Origin: Sphingopyxis sp. OAS728
GTDB taxonomy: Bacteria > Pseudomonadota > Alphaproteobacteria > Sphingomonadales > Sphingomonadaceae
NCBI RefSeq assembly: GCF_014873485.1
Contig: NZ_JADBDT010000001.1
Span: forward strand, 496,001-560,000
Length of the DNA stretch: 64,000 bases
Direction of reading: 5' to 3'
The notes under the pieces: generated by a model
Database searches by the model: none
What the model was told of the DNA's origin: nothing
The model's input: the letters and a program-made list of their open reading frames with translations, nothing else
Program-made: the position numbers and the translations under genes
Part shown: piece by piece, positions 49,762-58,251 of the stretch
Layout of the letters: each line of letters starts with the position of its first letter
Numbering within the stretch: the first letter of the stretch is position 1

Positions 49762-50596
49762 AATCGAGCCCGATATCCGCCGCCGGCGCCGACTGGGTCA
49801 GCCGCCCCACAGACACATAGGTCACGCCCGTCTCGCCGATCGCGCGGATCGTATCGAGGCGCACCCCGCCTGACGCCTCGGTCGGAACCTTGCCGTTCAC
49901 CAGCGCCACGCACTGGCGCAGCTCTTCGAGGTCCATATTGTCGAGCAACAGGTGCGTCGCGCCGGCGCTCAGTGCGGGTTCGACCTGCGCCACCCGGTCG
50001 ACTTCGACGATGATGTTTTCGATTCCCGCATTCACGGCACGGCGAACCGCTTCCTCGACCGATCCCGCGACCGCGACATGATTATCCTTGATCATCGCGG
50101 CGTCCCACAGGCCCATGCGGTGGTTCTTCGCGCCGCCCATCCGCGTCGCATATTTCTCCAGCACGCGAAGGCCGGGGATCGTCTTGCGCGTGTCGAGCAG
50201 CGTCGCGCCGGTCCCCGCGAGCGCATCGACATATTGGCGCGTCATCGTCGCGATTCCCGACAGATGCTGGACTGTGTTGAGCGCAGACCGTTCGGCGGTC
50301 AGCATCGCGCGCGCATTGCCCGACAGCCGCATCAGGTCGCTTCCGGGCGCCACCTGCGCGCCCTCTTCGACGAGTATCTCGATCTCCATGGCAGGTTCGA
50401 GCGCGCGAAAGAAACGTTCGGCGATCGGCAAGCCGGCGACGGTGATCGCGTCGCGGCTGTCCATCACCCCGCCAAAGCGCGCGTCGGCGGGAATCGTCGC
50501 CATCGAGGTGATATCGCCCCCCGCCCCCAGATCTTCGGCCAAAGTGGCGCGAACAAAGGCGTCGAGGTCGAATGCGGGCAGCGAAAATTGGGTCAT
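49748..50596 (-). CDS. nadC: Nicotinate-nucleotide pyrophosphorylase (carboxylating)
   Basis: A 282-residue quinolinate phosphoribosyltransferase of NAD synthesis. Visible motifs are LDTRKTIPGLRVLEKYA near residue 135, KNHRMGLWDAAMIKDNH near 155 and SGGVRLDTI near 240. The nadA and nadB genes are not in this window. It leads the minus-strand pair with RNase T2. The opposite promoter region lies toward the nitronate-monooxygenase-like gene. Confidence 0.96.
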   Translation of the reverse strand: MTQFSLPAFDLDAFVRATLAEDLGAGGDITSMATIPADARFGGVMDSRDAITVAGLPIAERFFRALEPAMEIEILVEEGAQVAPGSDLMRLSGNARAMLTAERSALNTVQHLSGIATMTRQYVDALAGTGATLLDTRKTIPGLRVLEKYATRMGGAKNHRMGLWDAAMIKDNHVAVAGSVEEAVRRAVNAGIENIIVEVDRVAQVEPALSAGATHLLLDNMDLEELRQCVALVNGKVPTEASGGVRLDTIRAIGETGVTYVSVGRLTQSAPAADIGLDFALA

Positions 50597-50636
50597 GGCC
50601 CTGCGATAATCGGCTTGCCCGGCAAATCAACTTGAC

Positions 50637-50648
50637 GTTTACGTAAAC
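50637..50648. promoter_or_regulatory. Palindromic operator before a nitronate-monooxygenase-like gene
   Basis: GTTTACGTAAAC is a perfect 12-bp palindrome overlapping a -35-like TTGACG (50633-50638) and 54 bases upstream of the ATG at 50702. It resembles operators of MerR-type regulators of branched-chain amino acid and fatty acid catabolism (LiuR type, with TTTACGTAAA cores). The resemblance is from memory and needs a motif scan. Confidence 0.45.
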
Positions 50649-50701
50649 TAGCGCTGACATGCACGCTACGCGGCAACTTAGCCAACATCGGAGAGGTCCC
50701 C

Positions 50702-51838
50702 ATGCAATCCCCCATCTGCGCGATGCTCGACATCGAATTCCCGCTGCTCGCCTTCTCGCACTGCCGCGATGTCGTCGTCGCAGTGTCAAAAGCCGGCGGC
50801 ATGGGCGTCTTCGGCGCCGCCGCGCTCCCGCCTGAACGGCTCGAGGAAGAACTCGCCTGGATCGACGATCATATCGGCGGGCGGCCCTATGGCGTCGACC
50901 TGATCGTTCCCAACAGTTTCGCCGGCAAAGGCGATACCCCCTCACCTGGCGCCGCGAAAGTGCCCGAGACGCATCTGCAATTCGCTGCCGACCTGCTTGG
51001 CAAATTCGATGTCGACGCCGCCGGCCTCGAAGCCGCGATGGAAACGCGTCAGAGCTTCGGCGATAATATGCACGAGGACGGCGCAGCGAAGCTGCTCGAA
51101 GTCGCTTTCCGCCATCCAATCAAACTGATCGCCAACGCGCTCGGCGTCCCGCCCCCCTTGATGCTCGAACTCGGCAAGCGGCATAATGTCCCCGTTGCTG
51201 CACTCGTCGGCACCCGGGACCATGCGCTGGCTCAGGTCCGCGCCGGGGTTGACATCCTCGTCGTAGCCGGCGGCGAAGCGGGCGGGCATTGCGGCGAGGT
51301 CGCGACGATGGTGCTGGTGCCCGAAGTCGCCGCAGCGGTCGAAGCCGTCGGAGCGAACACGCCGATCCTCGCCGCTGGCGGGATCGTCACGGGACGCCAG
51401 ATGGCAGCAGCCATGGCGATGGGGGCACATGGCGCGTGGACCGGATCGGTGTGGCTGACCACGGCGGAGGCCGAAACCAACCCGATCGTGAAAGAAAAGA
51501 TGCTCGCAGCCTCATCGCGCGACACGGTGCGGTCGAAAAGCCGTACCGGCAAGCCGTCACGCCAGCTCCGCTCGCCGTGGACCGACGCTTGGGAGGCCGA
51601 AGGCGCGCCCAAACCGCTGCCGATGCCGCTCCAGTCGCTGGTCAGCGAACCCGCGCTGCGCAAGGTCGATAAATTGTCCGAAGGCGGCCACGAAGGTGCA
51701 AAGGCGCTTGCGACCTATTGGGTCGGCCAGGGCGTCGGCCTGATGAACGAGGCGATGGGCGCCGGACAGGTCGTTCAGGAGTTCAAGGAAGACTGGATCG
51801 CCGCCTGCGAAAGGCTCAACGGGTTTATCGGCGACTAG
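50702..51838 (+). CDS. Nitronate monooxygenase-like flavin oxidoreductase
   Basis: A 378-residue FMN-dependent TIM-barrel protein of the 2-nitropropane dioxygenase/NMO family. FMN- and phosphate-binding segments are VAGGEAGGHCGEVAT near residue 190 and AAGGIVTGRQMAAAM near 225. The family includes nitronate monooxygenases and NADH-quinone reductases; the substrate here is unknown. Ribosome site AGAGG precedes the ATG. The transcript ends at a strong hairpin. Confidence 0.87.
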   Translation: MQSPICAMLDIEFPLLAFSHCRDVVVAVSKAGGMGVFGAAALPPERLEEELAWIDDHIGGRPYGVDLIVPNSFAGKGDTPSPGAAKVPETHLQFAADLLGKFDVDAAGLEAAMETRQSFGDNMHEDGAAKLLEVAFRHPIKLIANALGVPPPLMLELGKRHNVPVAALVGTRDHALAQVRAGVDILVVAGGEAGGHCGEVATMVLVPEVAAAVEAVGANTPILAAGGIVTGRQMAAAMAMGAHGAWTGSVWLTTAEAETNPIVKEKMLAASSRDTVRSKSRTGKPSRQLRSPWTDAWEAEGAPKPLPMPLQSLVSEPALRKVDKLSEGGHEGAKALATYWVGQGVGLMNEAMGAGQVVQEFKEDWIAACERLNGFIGD

Positions 51839-51840
51839 TC

Positions 51841-51873
51841 AAAAAAAATCCCCGCCGAAGCGGGGACTTTCTT
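51841..51873. terminator. Bidirectional intrinsic terminator
   Basis: TCCCCGC-CGAA-GCGGGGA forms a 7-bp stem with a tetraloop. Eight A residues on its left become a run of eight T on the minus strand, terminating the cyclophilin gene, and CTTTCTT follows on the plus strand for the oxidoreductase gene. Confidence 0.9.
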
Positions 51874-51876
51874 GTG

Positions 51877-52323
51877 TCAGCTGACGGTCGCCTTGACGAT
51901 CTTGCCGGGCTCGCGGGGCGGCTCGCCCTTGGGCAGCGCGTCGACATTTTCCATGCCTTCGATCACTTCGCCCCAGACGGTGTACTGGTTGTCGAGGAAG
52001 CGCGCGTCGTCGAAGCAGATGAAGAACTGGCTGTTCGCGCTGTTCGGGTTCTGCGCGCGCGCCATCGAGCAGACGCCGCGGACGTGCGGTTCGCTGCTGA
52101 ATTCCTGGGGCAGGTCGGGAAGCTGGCTGCCGCCCATGCCGGTACCCGTCGGGTCGCCGCCCTGCGCCATGAAGCCCGGAATCACGCGGTGGAACACGAC
52201 GCCGTCGTAAAAGCCTTCGCTGGCGAGGCCGGTGATGCGCTCGACATGCTGCGGCGCGAGGTCGGGACGGAGGCGGATGACAACATCGCCGGTCGACAGC
52301 GAAAGGGTGAGAGTGTCGGACAT
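51877..52323 (-). CDS. Cyclophilin-type peptidylprolyl isomerase
   Basis: A 148-residue single-domain cyclophilin without signal peptide, so it acts in the cytoplasm. The active-site segments FHRVIPGFMAQGGD near residue 45 and SQFFICFDD near 98 are present, and a tryptophan in TVWGEVIEGM near 120 marks the cyclosporin site. The start at 52323 fits the family; the longer frame adds an unrelated tail. Confidence 0.94.
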   Translation of the reverse strand: MSDTLTLSLSTGDVVIRLRPDLAPQHVERITGLASEGFYDGVVFHRVIPGFMAQGGDPTGTGMGGSQLPDLPQEFSSEPHVRGVCSMARAQNPNSANSQFFICFDDARFLDNQYTVWGEVIEGMENVDALPKGEPPREPGKIVKATVS

Positions 52324-52479
52324 GGTAGAACTCCTGCGGTCTAAGTTGCCGGTCCCATAGCGGGGCGGGCCGGCAAAGCCACGCATTAAATCGCGAAAAG
52401 GCGCGCGCGGCGTTGCCATCGGCGGGCCGCAGCACTAGGGGAAGGCTCGTACGCCGCAATCGTCAGGGAGGACCGCGCG

Positions 52480-53931
52480 ATGGACAAACGCGAAGATTCC
52501 CTGCCCCCGGAAGATGTTGTCATCACCGACGACCGCGACCGCGAACAACCCGCACGCGAAACCGACACCGAACTCGACGAGGACGACCGGCTGAAGCCCG
52601 AATTCGTCCGCGACGTGATCGAGTTGGCCGAGGCGGGCGAAAGCGAAGCTGCGCGCGAACGCGTCGGCCGCCTGCACCCCGCCGACATCGCCGATCTGTT
52701 CGAACTCGCGCGCGCCGACGAGCGCCCAATGCTCGCAGCAGTCCTCGGCGACATGCTGTCCGCCGACGTGCTCGCGGAAATGAACGATTATGTCCGCGAG
52801 GAGCTGATCGACCTGCTCGCGCCCGAGCAAGTCGCCGAACTCGCGTCCGAACTCGATACCGACGACGCCGTCGCGATCATCGAGGATATGGAAGAGGACG
52901 AGCAGCAGGCCGTCCTCCAGGCGATGGAACCCGAAGATCGCGCCGCGATCGAGGACGCGCTCTCCTTCCCCGAAGAATCCGCCGGGCGCATGATGCAGCG
53001 CGACCTCGTCGCGGTGCCCGAACATGTGACCGTAGGCGACGTGATCGACCGGCTGCGCGAAGACGCCGACCTCGCGAGCGATTTCTGGGAAATCTTCGTC
53101 GTCGACCCGATGCACAAGCCAGTGGGCACCTGCCAGCTCAGCTGGATCCTCCGCACCCCGCGCGACATCGCGATCAGCGACGTGATGAAGCGCGAGCAGA
53201 CGCTGATCCCGGTCGACATGGACCAGGAAGAGGTCGCGCTGCGCTTCCAGAAATATGCGCTGATCTCGGCCGCCGTCGTCGACAAGGGCGGGCGGCTCGT
53301 GGGCATGATCACGGTCGATGACGTCGTCCACATCATTCAGGAAGAAGCGGGCGAAGATATCCTGCGCCTGTCGGGTGCCGGCGACGGCGACATCAACGAA
53401 CCGATCCGCGAGACATATAGCGCGCGCGTCCGCTGGCTCATCGCCAATCTGGGCACCGCGCTGCTTGCTTCGTCGATCGTCGGATTTTTCGGCGGCGCGA
53501 TTGAACATATGGTTGCGCTCGCCGCGTTGATGCCGATCGTCGCGGGCGTTGGCGGCAATGCCGGGACGCAGACGTTGGCCGTCACCGTGCGCGCGCTCGC
53601 GATGAACCAGCTCACCGATTCGAACAGCTGGCGCGCGATCTGGCGCGAAATGAAGATCGCGCTCCTCAACGGCGGGACGATCGCACTGATCGCGGGCACT
53701 GCGACCGCGCTGTGGTTCGGAAACCCCCAACTCGGCGTGGTCATTGCCGCTGCCATGATCGTGAACATCTTTGTCGCCGGCGTCGCCGGCGTCGCGATCC
53801 CCCTCTTGCTCGACCGCCTCGATCAGGATCCCGCGGTCGCGAGTTCGATTTTCGTGACGATGACGACCGATTCCATGGGCTTTCTCGCCTTCCTGGGCCT
53901 CGCGGTGCTCAGCGGGCTGACCGCGCTCTAA
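52480..53931 (+). CDS. mgtE: Magnesium transporter
   Basis: A 483-residue MgtE. An acidic N-terminal domain with HPADIADLFE repeats (about 50-155) is followed by two CBS domains (about 160-285) that sense magnesium and a five-helix membrane domain (about 310-483), with the pore motif GVGGNAGTQTLAVTVRAL near 350. Length and layout are complete. No M-box riboswitch was recognised upstream; control probably comes from the cytosolic domain. Confidence 0.95.
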   Translation: MDKREDSLPPEDVVITDDRDREQPARETDTELDEDDRLKPEFVRDVIELAEAGESEAARERVGRLHPADIADLFELARADERPMLAAVLGDMLSADVLAEMNDYVREELIDLLAPEQVAELASELDTDDAVAIIEDMEEDEQQAVLQAMEPEDRAAIEDALSFPEESAGRMMQRDLVAVPEHVTVGDVIDRLREDADLASDFWEIFVVDPMHKPVGTCQLSWILRTPRDIAISDVMKREQTLIPVDMDQEEVALRFQKYALISAAVVDKGGRLVGMITVDDVVHIIQEEAGEDILRLSGAGDGDINEPIRETYSARVRWLIANLGTALLASSIVGFFGGAIEHMVALAALMPIVAGVGGNAGTQTLAVTVRALAMNQLTDSNSWRAIWREMKIALLNGGTIALIAGTATALWFGNPQLGVVIAAAMIVNIFVAGVAGVAIPLLLDRLDQDPAVASSIFVTMTTDSMGFLAFLGLAVLSGLTAL

Positions 53932-54000
53932 GGGCAAACCTCTGGAATCCAAGCGATTCAAAAATATTCGAAAAAAACTTCGTCCATGTGATTTTTTTTG

Positions 54001-54025
54001 GGAACCTATCGCTGTCCCGGTCGTT
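54001..54025 (+). promoter_or_regulatory. EcfG-type general stress promoter
   Basis: GGAAC at 54001-54005 and CGTT at 54022-54025 are separated by 16 bases, an exact match to the alphaproteobacterial sigma-EcfG promoter GGAAC-N16-17-CGTT. Transcription would start near 54033 and give a leader of about 120 bases before the entericidin-like gene. The match is seen; activity is inferred. Confidence 0.75.
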
Positions 54026-54152
54026 TCCCCTTCGAGCAGCGGTCATCGCCCCCCCGCAGCGCTGCTCAGCAACATTGGCCCGGCCCGCATTCCCTCCCCC
54101 CCCCTCGAAGCGTGCCGGGCCATTTTGCGTCAACTCCTGAGAGGTTAGAAAT

Positions 54153-54281
54153 ATGACGAGTTTCCGTGCAATCCTTCTCGCCCTGATGGCAAGCTTTCTG
54201 GTCACTGGTTGCAACACGGTGAAGGGTGCTGGCCGCGACATTGAGTCGGTCGGTCAAGCGGGCAGCGACGCCATTAACTGA
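54153..54281 (+). CDS. Entericidin A/B family lipoprotein
   Basis: A 42-residue lipoprotein. A short signal peptide ends in the lipobox LVTGC with Cys20 as the lipidated residue, followed by NTVKGAGRDIESVGQAG, the typical entericidin segment. GAGAGG precedes the ATG at a good distance. Entericidins are small envelope lipoproteins linked to stress and to programmed death in enterobacteria. An EcfG-type promoter upstream fits stress induction, and a terminator follows inside the end of tatC. Confidence 0.88.
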   Translation: MTSFRAILLALMASFLVTGCNTVKGAGRDIESVGQAGSDAIN

Positions 54282-54297
54282 TCTTGAGTAACTTACC

Positions 54298-55098
54298 CTA
54301 AGCCTCTTCGAGAGGCTCGACAGGCGCCTCTCCGGCGCCTGTTTTGCGTCGGCGCTGGGTAAACCAGATCGCGAGCAGCGACATTTCATAGAGGAAGACC
54401 AAAGGCACCGCGAGCAACAGCTGGCTCAGGATGTCGGGCGGCGTGAACACCGCCGCGATCGCAAAAGCGGCCACGATCATATAGCGCCGCGCCGAAACGA
54501 GCTGCTCGCGCGTGACCAGCCCCGATCGCTCGATCAGCATCAGCAGGATCGGCAGCAGGAAGGCAATCCCGAACGCCATGATGAACTGCATCGTGAAGCT
54601 CAGGTAATTACCGACCGACGGCAGCGCTTCCTGCGTGATGCCGCCGACGTTGCCCTGATATCCGAGCAGGAATTTGAGCGCGATCGGGATGGTGATGAAA
54701 TAGGCGAAGCTGGCGCCGATCGCGAACAGCACCGGCGTTGCGATCAGGAACGGCAGCAGCGCGCGCTTTTCCTGCTTGAACAGCCCCGGCGCGACGAATT
54801 TCCACAGCTGGTTTGCAATCACTGGAAAGGCGATCATCATCGCCGCGAACAGCGCGACCTTGATCTCTACGAAGAACGCCTCGAACAGCTGCGTATAGAT
54901 CAGCTTGCCCTGCCCTGCCTTTACGAGCGGCTGGACCAATATCCCGAAAATCGGCTTGGCGTAATAAAGGCACACGCCAAAGGCGACACCCACCGCGACC
55001 AGCGACTTGAGCAGACGCGAACGCAGTTCGATCAGATGATCGAGCAGCGGCATCTTGCCGCCGGCGCCATCCTCTTCGACGGTTACTTCCTCGGTCAC
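54298..55098 (-). CDS. tatC: Sec-independent protein translocase TatC
   Basis: A 266-residue polytopic protein, the signal-peptide receptor of the Tat system, which exports folded proteins. Six membrane helices are visible, and the N-terminal HLIELRSRLLKS segment is the family hallmark. It is coupled to tatB by a four-base overlap. The last codons overlap a plus-strand hairpin with a T tract that probably terminates the entericidin-like transcript. Confidence 0.96.
   Translation of the reverse strand: MTEEVTVEEDGAGGKMPLLDHLIELRSRLLKSLVAVGVAFGVCLYYAKPIFGILVQPLVKAGQGKLIYTQLFEAFFVEIKVALFAAMMIAFPVIANQLWKFVAPGLFKQEKRALLPFLIATPVLFAIGASFAYFITIPIALKFLLGYQGNVGGITQEALPSVGNYLSFTMQFIMAFGIAFLLPILLMLIERSGLVTREQLVSARRYMIVAAFAIAAVFTPPDILSQLLLAVPLVFLYEMSLLAIWFTQRRRKTGAGEAPVEPLEEA
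54321..54345 (+). terminator. Intrinsic terminator of the entericidin-like gene, inside tatC
   Basis: CAGGCGCC pairs with GGCGCCTG over a five-base loop and is followed by TTTT at 54342-54345 on the plus strand. A second hairpin, AGCCTCT-TCG-AGAGGCT, precedes it at 54301-54317. Both lie within the 3' coding end of tatC on the opposite strand. Confidence 0.75.
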
Positions 55099-55475
55099 GG
55101 CAACGGACCGTCCTTGGGCGGTACCGCGTGCGTTTCTGGCGAAGTGGCCGCTGCAGCCTGATCAACGTCGGCTTCAGTTACCGGCTCAGTCGTTGTCGCC
55201 GGTGTCGTCGGCGCCGACGATGTGTTTACGTCGTCGATCCTTGGAAATTCGCGCATGATCGCGTCATTCTGTTCGCGCCACTGCTTCTCAAGCTCTTCGA
55301 GCTCGGCTTCGCGCATCATCGTATCGAGCCCGGACCGGAAATGGCGCGCCATACCGCGTGCCTTTGCCATCCATTTGCCGACGAAGCGCATCGCCTTGGG
55401 GAGGTCCTTGGGGCCGATAACCACCAGGGCCACCACCACGACGAGCAGCAACTCGGTGGGCGCGACGTCAAACAT
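55095..55475 (-). CDS. tatB: Sec-independent protein translocase TatB
   Basis: A 126-residue TatB with an N-terminal membrane helix (about residues 2-21), a hinge at GPKDLP, an amphipathic helix (about 28-60) and a disordered Pro/Thr/Ala tail. It receives substrates together with TatC. It overlaps tatC by four bases and follows tatA by 32 bases. Confidence 0.94.
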   Translation of the reverse strand: MFDVAPTELLLVVVVALVVIGPKDLPKAMRFVGKWMAKARGMARHFRSGLDTMMREAELEELEKQWREQNDAIMREFPRIDDVNTSSAPTTPATTTEPVTEADVDQAAAATSPETHAVPPKDGPLP

Positions 55476-55507
55476 GACCTAGAACTTCCCCCGCGGGCAA
55501 ACGGCGT

Positions 55508-55741
55508 TCAGAGCTTGTCGTGCTCGGCCGTCGGGGTCGAAATCGGGGTGGCGTCGGGCGCGCGCTGGCCCTCGATCTGCTTCGGCGCCGGAGTCGGCGC
55601 ATCATCTTCGGCCATGCCCTTCTTGAAGCTTTTGATGCCCTTGGCGACATCGCCCATCATGTCCGAAAAACGGCCCTTGCCGAACAGCAGCAGGACGAGA
55701 ATCCCGACCACGAGCCAGTGCCAGATGCTGAAGCTACCCAT
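55508..55741 (-). CDS. tatA: Sec-independent protein translocase TatA
   Basis: A 77-residue TatA. One short membrane helix (about residues 5-20, [15 protein letters not shown]) leads into the [20 protein letters not shown] amphipathic helix and a charged tail. It forms the pore of the Tat system with TatB and TatC encoded downstream. Confidence 0.95.
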   Translation of the reverse strand: MGSFSIWHWLVVGILVLLLFGKGRFSDMMGDVAKGIKSFKKGMAEDDAPTPAPKQIEGQRAPDATPISTPTAEHDKL

Positions 55742-55765
55742 TTATCGTCTCCTTGAAGGGCTCAT

Positions 55766-56359
55766 CTAGGCCTCTTCACCGTCTTTTACTAGGTCCAGTT
55801 CGCCCACCGCCTCCTCAAAAGCGAGGTCGACGGGGTCGAGCAGGCCGGCTGCGCGGAGATCGTCGATTCCCGGCAGGTCCTTGCGGCTGTTGAGGCCGAA
55901 ATGTTGCAGGAAAGCGTCGGTCGTCTTGTAGATCAGTGGTCGCCCCGGCACCTCGCGGCGCCCCGCGGGCGCGACCCACTCGGCCTCCATCAGCACGTCG
56001 AGCGTCCCCTTCGACGTCTGGACGCCGCGGATCGCTTCGATTTCGGCGCGACTCACCGGCTCGTGGTACGCGACGATCGCGAGTACCTCGGCGGCGGCGC
56101 GTGACAGCTTGCGCGGATCGTCGCGCTCGCGGCGGAGCAAATGCGCCAGATCGGCCGGCGTCTGGAAATGCCAATGCCCGCCACGTTCGACGAGTTCGAT
56201 CCCGCTGCGGTCGTGGCGCGCCGCAATCCTCACGATGATCGCGCGCACCTCCCCCGGCGTCATTTCGTCGCCAAGCCGGTTTGCAACCTGGCGCGCGTCG
56301 AGCGCCTCGTCGCTGGCGAACAGCATCGCCTCAATCGCGCGCTCCAGATCGTCGATCAT
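55766..56359 (-). CDS. scpB: Segregation and condensation protein B
   Basis: A 197-residue winged-helix subunit of the SMC-ScpAB condensin. Two winged helices are seen: the first near residues 5-80 (ALDARQVANRLG), the second near 90-160 with EVLAIVAYHEPVSRAEIEAIRGV. It is coupled to scpA by a four-base overlap and followed by tatA at 24 bases. Confidence 0.94.
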   Translation of the reverse strand: MIDDLERAIEAMLFASDEALDARQVANRLGDEMTPGEVRAIIVRIAARHDRSGIELVERGGHWHFQTPADLAHLLRRERDDPRKLSRAAAEVLAIVAYHEPVSRAEIEAIRGVQTSKGTLDVLMEAEWVAPAGRREVPGRPLIYKTTDAFLQHFGLNSRKDLPGIDDLRAAGLLDPVDLAFEEAVGELDLVKDGEEA

Positions 56360-57129
56360 GCCTGTGCAGCCTTCAGATAAAGCGGTTCAAACGCGCCGTC
56401 TTGTTTCAGGTCGACACGGCCCTGCCGCGCCAATTCCAGCGCCGCGACGAAGCTCGACGCGATCGCCGAGCGGCGCAGCGGCCCGTCATAGTCGGCCGGC
56501 AGGAAATCCGACAGCTCGGCCCAGTCGAGCTTCACGCCAATCATCCGCTGGAGATGGTGGAGCGCGGCGTCGAGCGTTACGACGGGCCGACGCGACACCA
56601 TATGTACGACGGGTTCGGAGCGCAGTTTGACCTGCCCATAGGCCGACAGAAGGTCGTAAAGGCTGGCGTCCCAGCGCCGCACCTTGATGTCGCGTAGCCC
56701 CTCGGGTTTCGGACGCAGGAACACGTCGCGGCCAACCCGGTCGCGTGCGAGCAGCCGCGCCGCCGCCTCGCGCATCGCCGCCAGCCGCTGCAGGCGCAGC
56801 TGCAACCGCAGCGCGAGTTCGTCGGGCGAGGGGTCCTCGAGCGGATCCTTGGGAAGCAGCAGCGCCGATTTGAGATAGGCGAGCCACGCGGCCATCACGA
56901 GATAGTCGGCCGCAACCTCCAGCTTCAATTCGCGGGCCTCGGCGATGAAGGTCAGATATTGCTCGACCAGCGCCAGGATCGAAATCTGCTTGAGGTCGAC
57001 CTTCTGGCTGCGCGCCAGCGTCAGCAAAAGGTCGAGCGGCCCCTCCCAGCTTTCAAAGGTCAACTGGAACGCGTCGTCGCGCTCTGGCGCTGCCGGTGCG
57101 ATTTCGAAATCGAGCGGCAGGTCGTCCAT
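56356..57129 (-). CDS. scpA: Segregation and condensation protein A
   Basis: A 257-residue kleisin that bridges SMC heads and binds ScpB. The N-terminal FESWEGPLDLLLTLARSQKVDLKQI is the family hallmark, split here only by naming the ends; the C-terminal winged helix is near 200-250. The ATG at 57129 fits family length. It follows nagZ by seven bases. Confidence 0.94.
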   Translation of the reverse strand: MDDLPLDFEIAPAAPERDDAFQLTFESWEGPLDLLLTLARSQKVDLKQISILALVEQYLTFIAEARELKLEVAADYLVMAAWLAYLKSALLLPKDPLEDPSPDELALRLQLRLQRLAAMREAAARLLARDRVGRDVFLRPKPEGLRDIKVRRWDASLYDLLSAYGQVKLRSEPVVHMVSRRPVVTLDAALHHLQRMIGVKLDWAELSDFLPADYDGPLRRSAIASSFVAALELARQGRVDLKQDGAFEPLYLKAAQA

Positions 57130-57136
57130 CGGCGGA

Positions 57137-58144
57137 TCAGGCGGTCGCGAGCAGCGCGTCGCGCTGATCGACCAGAGTCGCAAAGGGCCGATCGTCGCCA
57201 TCGCCCGAAATGCGGTCCATTGCGCCTTCGAGCCGTGCACGCGAAACGGTGCTGATCGGGTCGAGCGCATTCGCGATGCCGACCATATCGTCCATCTTGG
57301 CCCAGCAGTTGAGCGCGATGTCGCAACCGGCGGCGATCGCATCGGCGGCGCGCGAGGGGACGTCGCCCGACAGCGCCTTCATGTCGAGATCGTCAGTCAT
57401 CAGCAGCCCGTGAAAGCCGATGCGCTGGCGAATGACGCTGTCGATGACGATCGGTGACAGCGTCGCTGGCCGATCGGGATCCCATGCCTCGAAAATCACA
57501 TGGCACGTCATCGCCATCGCAGCGTCACGCAGCGCCGCGAATGGCGCCAGGTCTGTTTGCAGATCGCGGTCGGGCGCATCGACGGTCGGCAAGGCTTCAT
57601 GCGTATCGAGCAGCGCGCGGCCGTGCCCCGGGATATGCTTGACGATGCCGACGACGCCACCGGCCTGCAATCCGCCGAGGATCGCACGGCCCAGCGCCGC
57701 AACGCGCATCGGTTCACTGCCAAGCGCCCGGTCGCCGATCACATCGCTCGCGCCCGGCTGGCGCACGTCGAGCAGCGGGAGGCAGTCAACGGTAATCCCG
57801 ACCTCGGCCAGCATCACCGCGAGCGCCATCGCGTTCAACCGCGCCGCCTCGATCGCACTTGCGGGCGCGCGGTCATAGAGCGCGTCGAACGCCGCCCCGC
57901 TCGGGAAGTTCGGCCATTCGGGCGATCTCATGCGCGCGACGCGCCCGCCTTCCTGATCGATCAGGATCGGGAGATTGGTCCGCCCATCGAGGCTGCGTAA
58001 TTCGTCGGTCAGGCGCCGCAGTTGCTCGCGGTTTTCGATATTGCGCCCGAACAGGATATAGCCCGCAGGGTCGCTGTCGCGAAAGAAGGCGCGCTCGTCG
58101 TCGGTGAGGGTTAGGCCCGACAGGCCGAAAATTGCCGGTATCAT
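57137..58144 (-). CDS. nagZ: Beta-N-acetylglucosaminidase of wall recycling
   Basis: A 335-residue GH3 enzyme that removes GlcNAc from cytoplasmic anhydro-muropeptides. The family motif is KHIPGHGRALLDTHEALP near residue 166, including the catalytic His, with the nucleophile aspartate in MTDDLDMKAL near 248. It has no signal peptide, as expected for the cytoplasmic enzyme. It is the middle of the argS-to-tatC unit. Confidence 0.94.
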   Translation of the reverse strand: MIPAIFGLSGLTLTDDERAFFRDSDPAGYILFGRNIENREQLRRLTDELRSLDGRTNLPILIDQEGGRVARMRSPEWPNFPSGAAFDALYDRAPASAIEAARLNAMALAVMLAEVGITVDCLPLLDVRQPGASDVIGDRALGSEPMRVAALGRAILGGLQAGGVVGIVKHIPGHGRALLDTHEALPTVDAPDRDLQTDLAPFAALRDAAMAMTCHVIFEAWDPDRPATLSPIVIDSVIRQRIGFHGLLMTDDLDMKALSGDVPSRAADAIAAGCDIALNCWAKMDDMVGIANALDPISTVSRARLEGAMDRISGDGDDRPFATLVDQRDALLATA

Positions 58145-58251
58145 CGTGCATCAAACTCCATCGATCGCCGCCCCCTCAGGCGATGACCAAGCTGCAACCA
58201 TGCCATGACGGCGGATTTGCACCAACAGAGTCTGCGGCCAAGCGGGCCGAA

